Positions 23,549 to 34,924 of a stretch of 64,000 bases of DNA are shown here, piece by piece. Each line of letters begins with the position of its first letter. The stretch's first letter is position 1. The notes below the pieces were generated by a model, which saw only the letters and a list, made by a program, of their open reading frames with translations, searched no databases and was not told the origin of the DNA. Source of the stretch: Cavenderia fasciculata (taxonomy: Eukaryota; Evosea; Eumycetozoa; Acytosteliales; Cavenderiaceae); the NCBI RefSeq assembly GCF_000203815.1, contig NW_004457695.1, positions 682,001 through 746,000 of the forward strand. The letters run 5' to 3'. The translations under genes and the position numbers were made by a program.

Positions 23549-24799
23549 ATGTCTTATAATTGTATATTAGAATTACCTAGTGACCTAGATTTTGATAACA
23601 ATACAGATGCAAAGAACAAGAATAAGAATGAGGTGAAGAGGATAAGGAATGACATGATAGAAATCACATCATTGTCTAGAGAATTGAAAGACATTGATAA
23701 ATATTTAAATCCTCTACCTCCGCCACCTATATTCTATTCTCTTAATGATGATCATCAATTGAATCATTGTACTTTATACAACAATGATCTAAAAAGAGAA
23801 ATAGAATCATGTTCAAAAAATGTTGGTAGAATTTATTCAAGGTTTGTATACTTGTATCATCACGTATGTATATTGGATTCTGTCTGACCTTTACTTTACT
23901 ATGATTGATTAAAAATGTATAGATATGAAAGTGAAAAGAAAGAGGATGGAGTAGAATGGTATTGTGGGAGTGGGTTTAGAGCAAGCCCAAACCATATAAT
24001 ATCTGCAAGACATGTAGTTAAACGCGAACATATGATAAATGATCGAGTGTACAAGTTGGTCAACATATTTATATGTTTTGAAATAGATTGTACTATTGGA
24101 AAGGAAGTAGAACTAGAAAAACTTGGATTAAATCAATGTAGTAGTAGTAGTAGTACTACAGATGGGATCTATGAATTGGTAGAACTTGATCGTCAATTGG
24201 TAGATTCTAACTATCCCGATAAATTGACATCAGGATCATTTATTTGGAATACTGTCAATGACTTTACAATCTTACAGTACAAAGATAAAGATAATATACC
24301 ATCATCATCATCATTGACACATTATTTAGTTCCTTCCTATCCACCTAATAGTCAATTTGAAACTATTTATGTGGTAGGATACCCTTCATCCATTAAAATG
24401 GAGAAATTCAAAGAGGATTATCCAAAAGATTTAAATGACCAATCATTGACAGAGTTTTATAATAGAGTCAAAAAACAATCAGGATACTTTGAACAAAAGG
24501 TTGTATCGGTAGCGACCAACGGAGCCATTCTCGATGATTCACTATCGACTCATATGTGCCCAACGTTGCGAGGGGTGTCTGGTGGTCCAATCAGTACCAA
24601 TGCATCAGGCGACTCGAAATTCATCGGCATTCATATTGGAGGTAGCATGTCTATGAAAAATAATTTCTCCATATCTGTTGGGCATCCAGCATTTGTCTTT
24701 CTGTATTTCCAACATATAGCCAATGATGCATTTATTGAACAACATCAACTGCATCAATACAAAGAATACTATTTATCAATTAAAAATAAAAACATGTAA
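23549..24799 (+). CDS. Trypsin-fold serine protease, copy A (triad intact)
   Basis: Exon 1 23549-23841 and exon 2 23923-24799 give 389 residues. The start is the first ATG; the frame is open nine codons more without ATG. The trypsin-like core begins at EWYCGSGFRASPN. The catalytic triad is visible as His128 (IISARHV), Asp211 (VNDFTIL) and Ser317 (RGVSGGPIS). The N-terminal 95 residues are a mostly helical, charged region ending in SKNVGRIYSR, a block shared by all copies of this cluster. There is no signal peptide, so it is presumably intracellular, like HtrA-type rather than digestive trypsins. The C-terminus is a shared QLHQYKEYYLSIK motif. Substrate unknown. Confidence 0.85.
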
Positions 24800-24859
24800 T
24801 TTATAATTAAGAAATAATAATAATAGCTTTTGTTTTTATTTATTCAGGCAAGGAGGATA

Positions 24860-26192
24860 TTAGTTTTGTAGAGTATCCTTGGGCTTGAGAGATATGTATT
24901 TCTTTACAAAATCAGCAATCTTTTCATAAACAAATTTACCAGCACCTGTGGTTCTGTCAAATACATATTTTCCATTTTCCAATTTGTTTCCTGCTGCAAC
25001 ATTGAGTTGCTCTAGAGCTTTGGGACTACAATCGGCCAAATCAATATTTTCTTTTAACTTTACTTGAACTCTGACATAGTTTTCTCCGAGGAATGACTTC
25101 ATGGTATGGTCAGTTCCCAACATGTTGGATTTCATAAGAGTTGAAATAATCTTGCCAGCTCCCAAAACAGTAGTGTTCTTGGCCAATTTATCTACTGGTT
25201 CAAGACCAGTACCCAAGGAAAGGACCAACAATTTATCCTTGTTGTAGCTTCCGTTTTGGAGTTCGAGAACTATTTTTCTAGCAACAATAGTTGATGGGTT
25301 ATTCATCCACATACCACCATCAACATATACTTGGTCTTCTACAATATCATTTTCAATTTTCATTCCACCTATTAAACAAACAAAAAAAAAAGTTATTATT
25401 ATTTTAAAAGTAAATGAAACTGTTACAAGTTTGATTACTTACTGAAATAGGTTGGAGCAGCACTTGTACATCTACAAACTTCAGCAACACTGTAGTATTT
25501 TTGTTCAAGAGTGGTGTTACAGAATTCAAATGGAGTACCTTTAGTAGTACATGAAGTGACCATGACACGACCATCCAAATGTTGCATTTGGGATTTTCCA
25601 AAGTTTTGTTTGCTCTCTAACAAGTCAAACAATGGTTTACTATCATATTTGACATCGACAATGCCACCCAAACTGTACCAGTTCTTGTGGAATACTTCCT
25701 TGCCATGTTCTTGAAAGATGTTGATCAAATCATCAATCTTGATACCCTTTGCGAGACCCATGGCCAAGATACCACCGATACTTGTACCACCAATGAATGA
25801 GAATACTTGGCTCAAAGGTCTGGTTTCACCGGCTTCATGGAGTTGTCTTTCAAGTTCCTTTAACCAGATGGCAGGCATTAGTCCGCGCATACCACCACCG
25901 TCAATACTGAGACCAAATCTTGGGTTGGTATTGGTAGTATCGTCACCACCACCCAATCCAGCACTTTCAGCTCCTCCAGATTGACTTTCAATGTATTCAT
26001 CCATATCAAATGGTTCAACAAATACATAGTCACTAAATAATAAAAAAAAGGTCAAACAATTTAAATTCAATCCAAGATTGTTTTGTCTGTTTCATACTTT
26101 AAAAGATTATAACTTTCGATTAATTCTTCAGCTGTAACATTTGATTGATCATTAGAGGTAGCACCCACCTCAACTATAGTAGCTGTATCCAT
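24860..26192 (-). CDS. Patatin-like phospholipase
   Basis: Exons 26192-26098, 26032-25443 and 25368-24860 give 397 residues. All patatin motifs are present: the oxyanion loop DGGGMRG (76-82), the nucleophile elbow GTSIGG (Ser116) and the catalytic Asp245 in VDGG. The family hydrolyses acyl ester bonds of membrane lipids (phospholipase A2 / lipid acyl hydrolase). The TSAAPTYF segment before the last intron is also characteristic. There is no signal peptide, suggesting a cytosolic enzyme. It sits in antisense orientation between protease copies A and B; its 3' end is about 60 bp from the end of copy A. Confidence 0.93.
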
Positions 26193-26490
26193 ATCTATAT
26201 ATCTATCTCTCTTTATCTAATTTGAACAAATTTGAAAAAAAGTGATCATTCATTCTCAAAGATCTTGTCAATCACATTGATTCAAACCAACTGTTTGATT
26301 ATATTAAACTTTTTGTTGGTGCACGTGTAAATCGTTGAAGAAGAGATCGACGATTTAAGGCCATGCCCTTGCAAACGACTTTTCTTTTTTTTTTAAATAT
26401 CTTTGCTCTTCTCAAAATTCTCTTCTCGATGTTCACACTTCATTATTAGATATATTTTATTTATTTAAATAACTTTAGTTCCAATACAAA
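26193..26490. other. Divergent upstream gap
   Basis: Between the patatin gene and the broken protease copy. It contains a short 7-bp inverted pair AAATCGT...ACGATTT (about 26325-26355) and a T-run. Nothing else is identifiable. Confidence 0.45.
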
Positions 26491-27565
26491 ATGGAAAAAG
26501 AAACATTAAAAATTAAAGAACCAAAATATCATGTATTTACCCCAGACTTGGACTTGTCAAAGAGCGCACTCGAGGCTTGTGAACTCATTTTTAGGAGGGG
26601 AGACAAACTTGAGAATCCAATGGAAGGATCAATTCATTCTATAAACAACCGAGGCAAGTTAAACTATTGGCCCTCTGATGAAAATGATTCAACAATAGAA
26701 GAAAATTTGAAAACTGTTGGTAGATTATTTTGTTTGTCAGTATATATTCAAAAATCAAATCATCTACATACGTTTAAATGCAATTATGATAAGTATATTA
26801 TACTTACTTGAAGACATTTTTATATTTTTTAAAGATATCAAACTGCTGATTTGAAAAATAGTGTATGGTATGTTGGTAGCGGATTTCGTGCTTCAGACCG
26901 TCATTGAGGTACATTTGGAAGCACCTCTAGCACACCAAAATCATTTACAAACTTCCATTCATATGATAGATGGCAATTTAATTTCATTGGCGCTTTAAAG
27001 TAGGGCAGTTTGTCGACGGTTCTTTTAAGCTTCTTTAGTTCATATGCATCTTCTTGGCTTCCAATTTCCAAATCAAGTGCCAATCTTATTGCCATCGTTT
27101 CCATTAAACGAGAAGAAAAAAGGAACTGTAACTGGATATCCAGCGGATATATCTAAAAAAGACTTTGAAGAAAAATATCCAGAAAACAATGGTATGTTCC
27201 AAACAGTCAAAGACATGGCCGGACAATTTGAACACAAAGTGGTAGCTTTGACACCCGAAGTCACATTAGAATCCAACTACCTCAGTACTCATCGATGTCC
27301 AACACTTCATGGTGTCTCTGGAGGTCCCGTCATCACCCAAGATTCCAAACTACATTATTTCGATGCCATTCATGTTGGAGGTCACCACAATTATTATCAC
27401 AACTTTGCAGTTTCAGTTGCATGTCCTGCCTTTGTCTATGTTTATTTTGAATCAATTGCAGATGATGCTTTTATCAAAAAGCATGGCCTTGAAGGTTATA
27501 AAAATTATTACCTAAAATTAAAAGGAAATGGTTGGAAAGAAATAATAATAAAATCAAGTTTGTAA
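26491..27565 (+). pseudogene. Trypsin-fold serine protease, copy B, broken by internal inversion
   Basis: The first exon (26491 to about 26735) and the start of the second (about 26838 onward: SVWYVGSGFRASDRH) match the neighbouring proteases. Then a stop occurs and the following block, about 26906-27080, is homologous only when read on the minus strand (LEIGSQEDAYELKKLKRTVD ... WKFVNDFGVLEVLPN, the catalytic-Asp region). The plus-strand frame resumes at LLPSFPLNEKKKGTVTGYPA and continues through HGVSGGPV (Ser box) to the end. The His-box region is missing. A roughly 175-bp inversion with a deletion at one edge explains this. The 3' part stays open, so the loss may be fairly recent. No functional protease can be made. 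Confidence 0.88.
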
Positions 27566-27706
27566 ATATATTTAAATAATAATTAATTAATTAATTGATT
27601 TTAATGAGAGTTTTAAAATATCTCTCATCTTGTTTTTTTTTTTTTTCATTCTATCATTTTTTGCTATCATTCTTTTTATTATTTATTTATTGTTTATAAT
27701 CAATCA

Positions 27707-29082
27707 ATGAAACATATCGAAATTAAATGTGACTGCTGCAAGTCGCCATATGATATGGTTTATTGTAAAGACCTCAATGGGTATATTTGCAAAGATCTCC
27801 ATTTCAAAGAATGTAAAAAAGTGGGAGGTATCTGCTTAAAAGGCAAAGATATATTGAATGTCGAAGAAGAACATAAGAGCAGCAATCAACAACTCAATAA
27901 AGAATCTGAAGAAGAGGGAGTTTGCATCATCATAGATGAAAATGGAAAATCTGTTATTGATGGTCATGTGACGATCCTAAAGAAAAATGGTGAACCTCTA
28001 GATTTTAAATATGATCAAGATTTTAAAAGATCGGTTCAAACCGTTTGTAAATCTGTTGGAAGAATATTTGTAGAGTATGTATGTAATAGGATTTAAAGCA
28101 TAATACAGATTTTTCTGAATAGACTCTGGTTTTTTTATTTTTTAGATATACACCAGAACCATTCCCCGAGAGTGATAAGAAACCACAAATAAAACAGTCT
28201 CAATGGGAATGTGGAACTGGGTTCTATGTTGGTAATAATTGTATCATGACTGCCAAACACGTTATAGTCGAGAACAAGATTATTCGGATTAAAGTAGAAG
28301 AAAATGGAAAAGAGAACTTAAGTGGCTATGGATTAAACTACCAATTTAAGATTGGTAGAATCTACATGCATTTTGGATTAAATGGAGTGGAAGGAGAAGA
28401 TTTTAGATTGGCTGATGTTGAAATTGGCATATTCCAAGATAAAGATTTCGAGCTTGAATTGCTCGATCGAAAGGTAGATGATTACTTTAAAAAGGTTTAT
28501 CCTAGATGGTCAGAGATCAACGACTTTGGTGTTTTAAAAATCAAGAGCAAACCAGAAACACCATTTAGAATTCAAGACCTTGAAATACTAGTTCCATCGT
28601 ATCCTCTTACAAATCTACAGCATCAATATTTGTTTGTTATTGGTTACCCAGGAAAAATTGATTTGGCAGGATTCAAAAAGTCATGTCTGGACAATATTCA
28701 AGGCATTGACGTTCAATCAGTTTTTGATGAATTTGATCGCAAGTGCAAAGGATTTGAAAAGAAAACAGTGTCAGTTTCTTCGCGAATTGAACAAAACACC
28801 AGCAGTAATCTTGGTGTTCATAAATGCCCAACGATTGGTGGAACATCAGGTGGCTTTGTAGGAACTGATAAAACGGGAACTAAATTTGTTTCTGTGCACG
28901 TGGGATCACCATCACAACAGAAAGTTAATTTTGCTATTCCAGTAGATTATCCACCATTTGTTTACAATTATTTCCATCATGTTGCAACTAATCAAGAATT
29001 TATCAAACAACATGGTCTCGAGGAATATCAAAAATACTATCAAGAAATTAAATCAGAACATCCTAAAGGTAATGAATGGTAA
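27707..29082 (+). CDS. Trypsin-fold serine protease, copy C, with Cys-rich N-terminus
   Basis: Exons 27707-28074 and 28146-29082 give 434 residues. The triad is present: His in CIMTAKHV, Asp in EINDFGVL, Ser in GGTSGGFV. It differs from its siblings by an N-terminal Cys-rich module of about 45 residues (CDCCKSPYDMVYC, then CKDLHFKEC and GGIC) with a Cys/His spacing like a small zinc-binding domain. The SVGRIFVE block before the intron and the terminal HPKGNEW are shared with copy D. Two flanking siblings are transcribed in the same direction. Probably a cytosolic, regulated protease; substrate unknown. Confidence 0.85.
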
Positions 29083-29207
29083 ATTTAAAATAAATAAATA
29101 AAATCAATATTAAAATAAATTTTTGAAAGCACTGCTCAAGCTTGTGAAGGAAATTTATGGTTTATTTATTTTTCGATACAGTAATAAATAACTTATTCTT
29201 ACCCATC

Positions 29208-30345
29208 ATGGGAAAAGACTTGTATTTCATGGGGAACCCTGAACAAAATAGGGAGATTGAACTTGCCAACAAGGTATATGGAAAGTATGGTGAATCGATC
29301 TACTCTATCAACAATTACAACCAACTCAATTTCTGTCCCCTACCACAAGCCTATCAATCAAATATCGAGTTGTCAACCAATTCAATAGGTAGATTATTTA
29401 TAAAGTATGTTGATTTCAAACCCTATTGAAACAATGTGGTATTAATGTTAATGTAATCATCTTAATCATCTACTCAGGTATATATATAATGAAATGGTTG
29501 AATGGTATTGTGCAACTGGTTTTCTTGTTGGTCCAAAACAAGTAATGACTTGTTATAATGCAATTAGACCAATCAGATTAGTAAATGGAAAAGAGTATAA
29601 ACTAGATCAAGTGTATATCTATTTTGAAGAGAATGCAACGATTGATGAAGAATTGGATCTATCAGAGATTGAAGGGGAAAGGGGTGTATACAAATTACTG
29701 CCTCTTGATAGAATGGTAGATCAATACTTTGTAGAAAAGATGGTCATTGAAGAAATACAAATAGAATGGAATTATCTAAATGACTTTGCTGTACTTGAAT
29801 TTGTACCTGACAAAGTGCCACCAAACATTCAATACCTTGTACCATCGTATCATCAACAAATTAAAGAGTTTCAATATATTCATGTTTTTGGATACCCAGA
29901 CGATACTAGTCGAGAACAATTCAAAGAGTATTATCACAATCGTGATGAATATAACAACAAAAAAGTAGATCTATACAATCAAGTAAAAAGAGATACTAGA
30001 TTCTTTCAAAGAAAGATTGTTTCAGTTTCAAATAGTGGTACATTGGCAAGTGACAATACACCATTGTCGATGGGTACCCATCGATGTTTGACACTTGGTG
30101 GAATGTCTGGTGGACCTATTGCAACAGATCAATCTGGTTCAAACAAATTTGTTGCAATGCATCTTGGCAGGTTCAAATCTATCGACCATGCCTTTTCAAT
30201 TTGTATAAATAATCCGGCATTTGTATATAATTATTTCCGTCATGTTGCAACCAACCAACAATTTATCATTCAACATGGTCTTGAACAATATAAACAATAT
30301 TATGATCAAATTAAATTAAATCATCCAAAAGGTAATGAATGGTAA
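29208..30345 (+). CDS. Trypsin-fold protease homologue, copy D, catalytic His lost
   Basis: Exons 29208-29404 and 29478-30345 give 354 residues (371 if the in-frame ATG at 29157 is used, which would add a hydrophobic stretch). The Asp box (YLNDFAVL) and Ser box (GGMSGGPIA) are kept, but the His box reads VMTCYNAI where the siblings have TAKHV or SARHV, so Asn replaces His. Without a His there is no charge relay, so this copy is predicted to be a pseudoprotease. The rest of the fold and the shared C-terminus (YYDQIKLNHPKGNEW) are well kept, suggesting selection for a binding or decoy role rather than decay. Confidence 0.82.
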
Positions 30346-30483
30346 AAAAAGTAAATTATATAAATTAAATAAATAAATGAAATGTATATATGTATATTCC
30401 TTTGCAATATTAGTTAGAGAGAGAGAGTTGTAAACATTTATTTCTATTGTTAAACAAAAAGAATAATATAAAATTTTGTTTAT

Positions 30484-31436
30484 TTAAATAACCTTTTTAG
30501 ATACTCTAAATAAAGTTGATAGAGATGGAATGATGGATGAAGAAGAGGTCATCATCATATTACTATAACGATATTTGAATTGTGGTGGTTGATTAAAGGT
30601 AGTTGTAGTGGTTTCAAGTTGTTTGCCGTTGATCCAAGATGATGAAGCAAATCTTTCTTTTGGTGAAAAGCATAGAGATGATAAAAGACGGTTATTAGAG
30701 GTAGAATAACTTCTTGTGAATGGTGGCAATGATTCAGGGCCTTGAATCATTCGATAAGAATTTGATTTACTTTGAAATGAATGTTGTAGCTCTGATGATT
30801 CTTCAACTTGATTCGTATCAAGGTTAAATTCAATTCTTGTATGTTTGTAATCCTTTGGTAGGTTTGTTGTTATTGTTTCAACAGGACGACCTCCAGTTCC
30901 TCCACTAGTAGATACTTGTTCAATTCTTATAGAAACAAAAGAATAAAAAAGAATATTAGAGATAATTATAATACAAAATTGATATATATTTTTTATATGT
31001 TTGTTGTTACATACATGACATCATTTCCAACAAATTGATCAATATACAAGATATTGTCAGAACGATTGTAAGCTCTAAAAAAGAATCGGCTGATAGGTTT
31101 TTGAGAGAGTGCCAACGCGCTAATTGCAGGTGACATGCGGCTTGTGAACCTTGTTGTAGTGATGGCGAGCTGTTCCAGTTGGTGATAGTGGTTCATAGAG
31201 TATGACATGATGGGCTCCCATCCTTTAAACATTTCGACTGGTAAATAGATCTCCCTTTCTCCACGATAACTACGATAATTGTGTTGTTTTTGATGCTCTG
31301 CTTCATTTTCAATGTCTGATTGTTTGATTACGTCAATCAACTCTTTTGATGGGATGAGTGGAGATGGTTCACTAGTCTTGTTGTAATCATCAATGTCAAA
31401 CCACACCATTAATCCATCTAGAGCTCTCTTTGCCAT
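30484..31436 (-). CDS. Unknown protein, 287 aa
   Basis: Exons 31436-31015 and 30925-30484 (89-nt intron, phase 2). The N-terminal half is globular (ALDGLMVWFDIDDYNK, PVEMFKGWEPIMSYSMNHYH, FFFRAYNRSDNILYIDQFV); the C-terminal half is Ser/Thr-rich and probably disordered. It has no signal peptide or membrane segment and no family I recognise. It is convergent with the protease cluster. Confidence 0.65.
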
Positions 31437-32299
31437 GTTTGTTTTGTTATCTATCTATCTATCTGTAGTTGATCAATTAAATGATTCAAGATGATAAGCT
31501 CTTATAAGTTCTCTGTGTTTGCATTCTTCTACGTATTAAATGGGTTTTAAAAAAATAAATTAGAAAAAATGGTCACCACCAACATATTTTGAGGTCATTT
31601 CTATTTTCTTTCTTTTTATTTTATTTAAATTTTAGAAATTTTTTAATAAACCTTTTAAAAACAAAAATAGGGGTTTCTAGAAATAAAAATAAAAATTGTA
31701 AAAAATTAAAAAGACTACTAAATATCTGTTTTTTTCAAAGACACAATATTGCGCACACATCCTTTTTTTGGTTGTGATGATCAATCGTGTTTCTTCATCT
31801 TATCAGATCGATTAATTAATACATACCAATCAACACTATGTACTCCCTCATACAACTCACGTGCTAGTGTCCAATAATCACAGATTAGAAACGACAGTCA
31901 AAAGTCATTTGTGACAATCGATTCGATATTAATATCCCCAAACCCATCAAACCAACCGAACATTGACCATTGCTATTGGGTTATCAGAGGCAATGATCGA
32001 CCTTATCGATACCCACCACACGCACACTGGCTGACCTGCCGCCTTGGTGTCAATCAAATAATGCTAAACAAACCTACCTGCTCACGGTTAGGGTTTGGTG
32101 GTACACCCACTCCTTTTGGGATTTAAAAGACTGACTTTTGATGATGATTATTCGTAATCAATCAAATCAATCAATCAACCAACCGTTCAACAAGCAACAG
32201 TTTTAAATATCATTCAAACCACAACAATAGTTTTACAAATCAAATAATCAAACAAATAACTATAAAAATATTTTTATATTTATATTTATATTTTTTACA
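31437..32299. other. Intergenic region with a GC-richer island
   Basis: Divergent region between two genes. From about 31850 to 32120 the sequence is clearly less AT-rich than its surroundings and contains hairpin potential (CATTGC...GCAATG at about 31967-31997). It could be an unannotated RNA gene, but no known family signature was recognised. The final 150 bp are CAATCAATC-type leader sequence. Confidence 0.45.
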
Positions 32300-34066
32300 A
32301 TGAAACCAACTAGTATTATACCGCTGGCATTGGTATTAGTGACAGTATTTATTATAAATAATAGTCAAGCATTTAAATCTGATACAGAGGTCATCACAGA
32401 TTTAAAATATTACATATGGGCTCATTCAGCTGGTAACGATGATTTTATTCATGGACAATATGGTATGTCATTATACAGATAAAAAAATATACAAATATAA
32501 AGTATTATATTTACTAATTTAATATTTATTTGTTTATTTTTAGGATTTACATTTTATGGAGAACTTTCTCTTAATTATTCACCAGACCAATTTTCAGGTG
32601 TTCCATTGGAAGCACCAGCCAATTCGTATCTTACATTTGATGCTGCTACATTCAAGTACTTTTATATTAACCGGAAAGCCACTTCACAACCTAATAATAT
32701 CTATATTGATATTATAAAAAATGCCAACAAAGGTGCCATCACGACTGCTCCAACGATGGTTTTACAGACCATGTACAAAGAGTATGACTCTCCATTCCAC
32801 TCGGAGAGTATGGGTATAAAATCATTATTTTATTTCACATCTTACAAACCAACTGTTGCCCGTCAACCTATCCGTTACCTCTACACTCTTCACCATCCAT
32901 GCTCCATCTGTACCTCCAAGATAAAGTCCCCCAATTTCATAAATAGTCGTGCAAGTGATGCTATTCGTGCTGACATTATCAATGGAAAGGGTGGTACGTA
33001 TCCACCACCAACCACCGATGTCACATATTGGATTGATAGTGGTGAAAGTGTTAATAATTTATTATATCCTGTCAATCCTGTAACTGATCATCTTTATATG
33101 GTTTTTTCAAGGTACAGAAAAAATAGAAATAGAAATTGAAAAAAAAAGAAATAATAATATTTATTTATTTATTTATTTATTTTGTTTTTAGACAATGGGA
33201 TAGTGATTATTGTCATTATTTTAATGTTAGACAACTTTTATCACAACCAGGTATTCAGGTGGTAGCAGCAGCAACCAATAGATTCAAAATACTCAAAGAC
33301 AATTATCAAAATATTTTGGTAGCGTCACTTCTTGGCGACTCTATGGTATTGAACAGAAACCCAAACAAGGGAGGTAAGCCAGTCAAAGTCCCATTCTCAT
33401 TTGAAACCACCTCTACCGATGAGTATGTTTGGCAATACGTAGTTGACCAAGCCTACAATTATTTCACAGCCAACAAGATGAAGAATTTCAAATCAACCAG
33501 TAACTGGATCCAATTCCTAAAAGCTGGTGGTTACCCTGAGGAATCAATTCAAACTGTTATTTTAGCTTTAAATGGTGCTAGACAACAAGATTGGTAAGCA
33601 AAAAAAAAAAATATTATTAATAATAATAATAATAATAATAATAATTTTTTTTTTTGATAGTTGGTGGTCACAAACTATATTTAGAATGGTCTCTGGATTT
33701 GATAAAGATGAACAAAAGATTAAAAAGCCAATGCAAATTAAACGTACATTGATTCCAATTACTCATCCATTTGGCAATACAGTGCCAACGTGCAAGGTTG
33801 CAACCAACAAGTTCCCATGTGTCTCTACGTCACCCAACTTTATACGAGAAACGTTATCGTTCCCTCCAGCTTGTGTAATTCAAGTACCAGATGCATGGGC
33901 CAACGTAATCTTCCAATCTGGTCTAACACCAGAAGAACAAAAAACAACCGACAAGGTTGAATATGTCGACAAAATCACTGCCATCTATATCGAAAGCTTT
34001 GATAGACATTATGCCAATAGAGATGCTGGTGATCACGTTGCTCAATGTGCAAGTGTTAATCAATAA
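32300..34066 (+). CDS. Secreted protein, 512 aa, unknown
   Basis: Four exons (32300-32462, 32544-33111, 33192-33593, 33661-34066) join cleanly to 512 residues. Residues 1-24 are a signal peptide (PLALVLVTVFIINNSQAF, cleavage after SQA). The mature protein is rich in Cys pairs (HHPCSICTSK, DYCHYF, DSWW-type W/C at the third junction, CKVATNKFPCVST, PPACVI, VAQCASVNQ), consistent with disulfides in a secreted or lumenal protein. No enzyme motif is recognised. The third exon-exon join gives CWWSQTIFRM. Confidence 0.75.
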
Positions 34067-34387
34067 TAAAAGAAAGATAGAAAGTAAAGTAATCTTTATT
34101 CAAAATAAATAAAGATATCTTTTTTTTGGAAACCAATAGGTCTGCATATTTAAATATGCATGGAGTTGAAGTAGCGTTGAAATACAATTAATATTATCAC
34201 CGTGTTTGATAGAGTGTATCCCAATAATGCATCCTTTCTTTCATTATGAGTTGATTAGTTGTCTGGGACTTTTGATTATGATCTAATAACAGGATTATTA
34301 TTATTCGAGCTCCAAGTACTGATAAGTTGAATCACCAAGCTGGCAACTAGAGGCAACGCAGCTCCAGAAAAAAGGGCATAAAAAACG
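34067..34387. other. Intergenic, 18-bp perfect palindrome
   Basis: Between the secreted-protein gene and the tRNA. A perfect palindrome TGCATATTTAAATATGCA lies at 34143-34160. No gene is visible. Confidence 0.5.
34380..34385 (-). terminator. RNA polymerase III T-run
   Basis: Six T residues on the minus strand, two bases past the tRNA's 3' end: the normal Pol III stop signal. Confidence 0.8.
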
Positions 34388-34458
34388 TGCTCAGACCAAG
34401 AATCGAACTTGGGATAAGAGGACCACAACCTCTTGTGATGCCACTTCACCATCTGAGC
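34388..34458 (-). tRNA. tRNA-His (GTG)
   Basis: A 71-nt cloverleaf on the minus strand. Acceptor stem GCTCAGA/TCTGAGC; D arm GTGA-AGTGGCA-TCAC with the GG pair; anticodon stem AGAGG/CCTCT with loop TTGTGGT, anticodon GTG; T arm CCAAG-TTCGATT-CTTGG; discriminator A. Internal promoter boxes (TGGTGAAGTGG and GTTCGATTC) are in place. There is no intron. The terminal extra G of tRNA-His is not encoded, as is usual in eukaryotes. Confidence 0.95.
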
Positions 34459-34858
34459 TATCTTTTTTGATGTTTTTCCATCTCATTTTACGCACTTTTA
34501 TACCCGATTTTTTTCCCCATTTTTTATATGTGCAAAGTCAAAACAAATAAGCTGAAAAACTCAGAGTCTGTCTTGTATGAGCCCCGCACAATTCCCTCAG
34601 TTCTATGATTTTGACTTTTCACATACAATATGGATAAGATTCATGTCTCTTGGTCTTCAAAACAGTATCATATCTCTCGTTAGAAAGATAAAGGTTGGCT
34701 TTCTGAACAACTACATATCGCAATCAAAAAAATGGAAGAGATCCTTGCTAATTCAAATTATCTTTGACAACAAAACAAAGAAAGAATACAGTTTGACATT
34801 TCTGTACATTCGTTTGATATTTAAGAGATTTAATTATGTTTCTTTAGCCCAAAGAATG

Positions 34859-34924
34859 CTCAGATGACAAAGAGACACCACTTAGAGATTCAATCTAGTA
34901 GAAAGAATCTCTTTGTCATCTGAG
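34859..34924. other. 17-bp perfect stem-loop near tRNA-His
   Basis: Arms CTCAGATGACAAAGAGA (34859-34875) and its exact complement (34908-34924) enclose 32 nt. Its left arm begins with the same GCTCAGATG as the tRNA 5' end. It lies at the end of a 96-codon open frame without homology. It might be the foldback of a small RNA or the trace of an old insertion. Confidence 0.6.

Noticed and set aside
26901-27104. Minus-strand frame of 67 codons as a separate gene
   Set aside because: It is the inverted internal block of protease copy B, not an independent gene.
34577-34867. 96-codon plus-strand frame after the tRNA
   Set aside because: It has an ATG but no homology, splice partner or neighbour logic, and the end overlaps a stem-loop. 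Kept only as a note.
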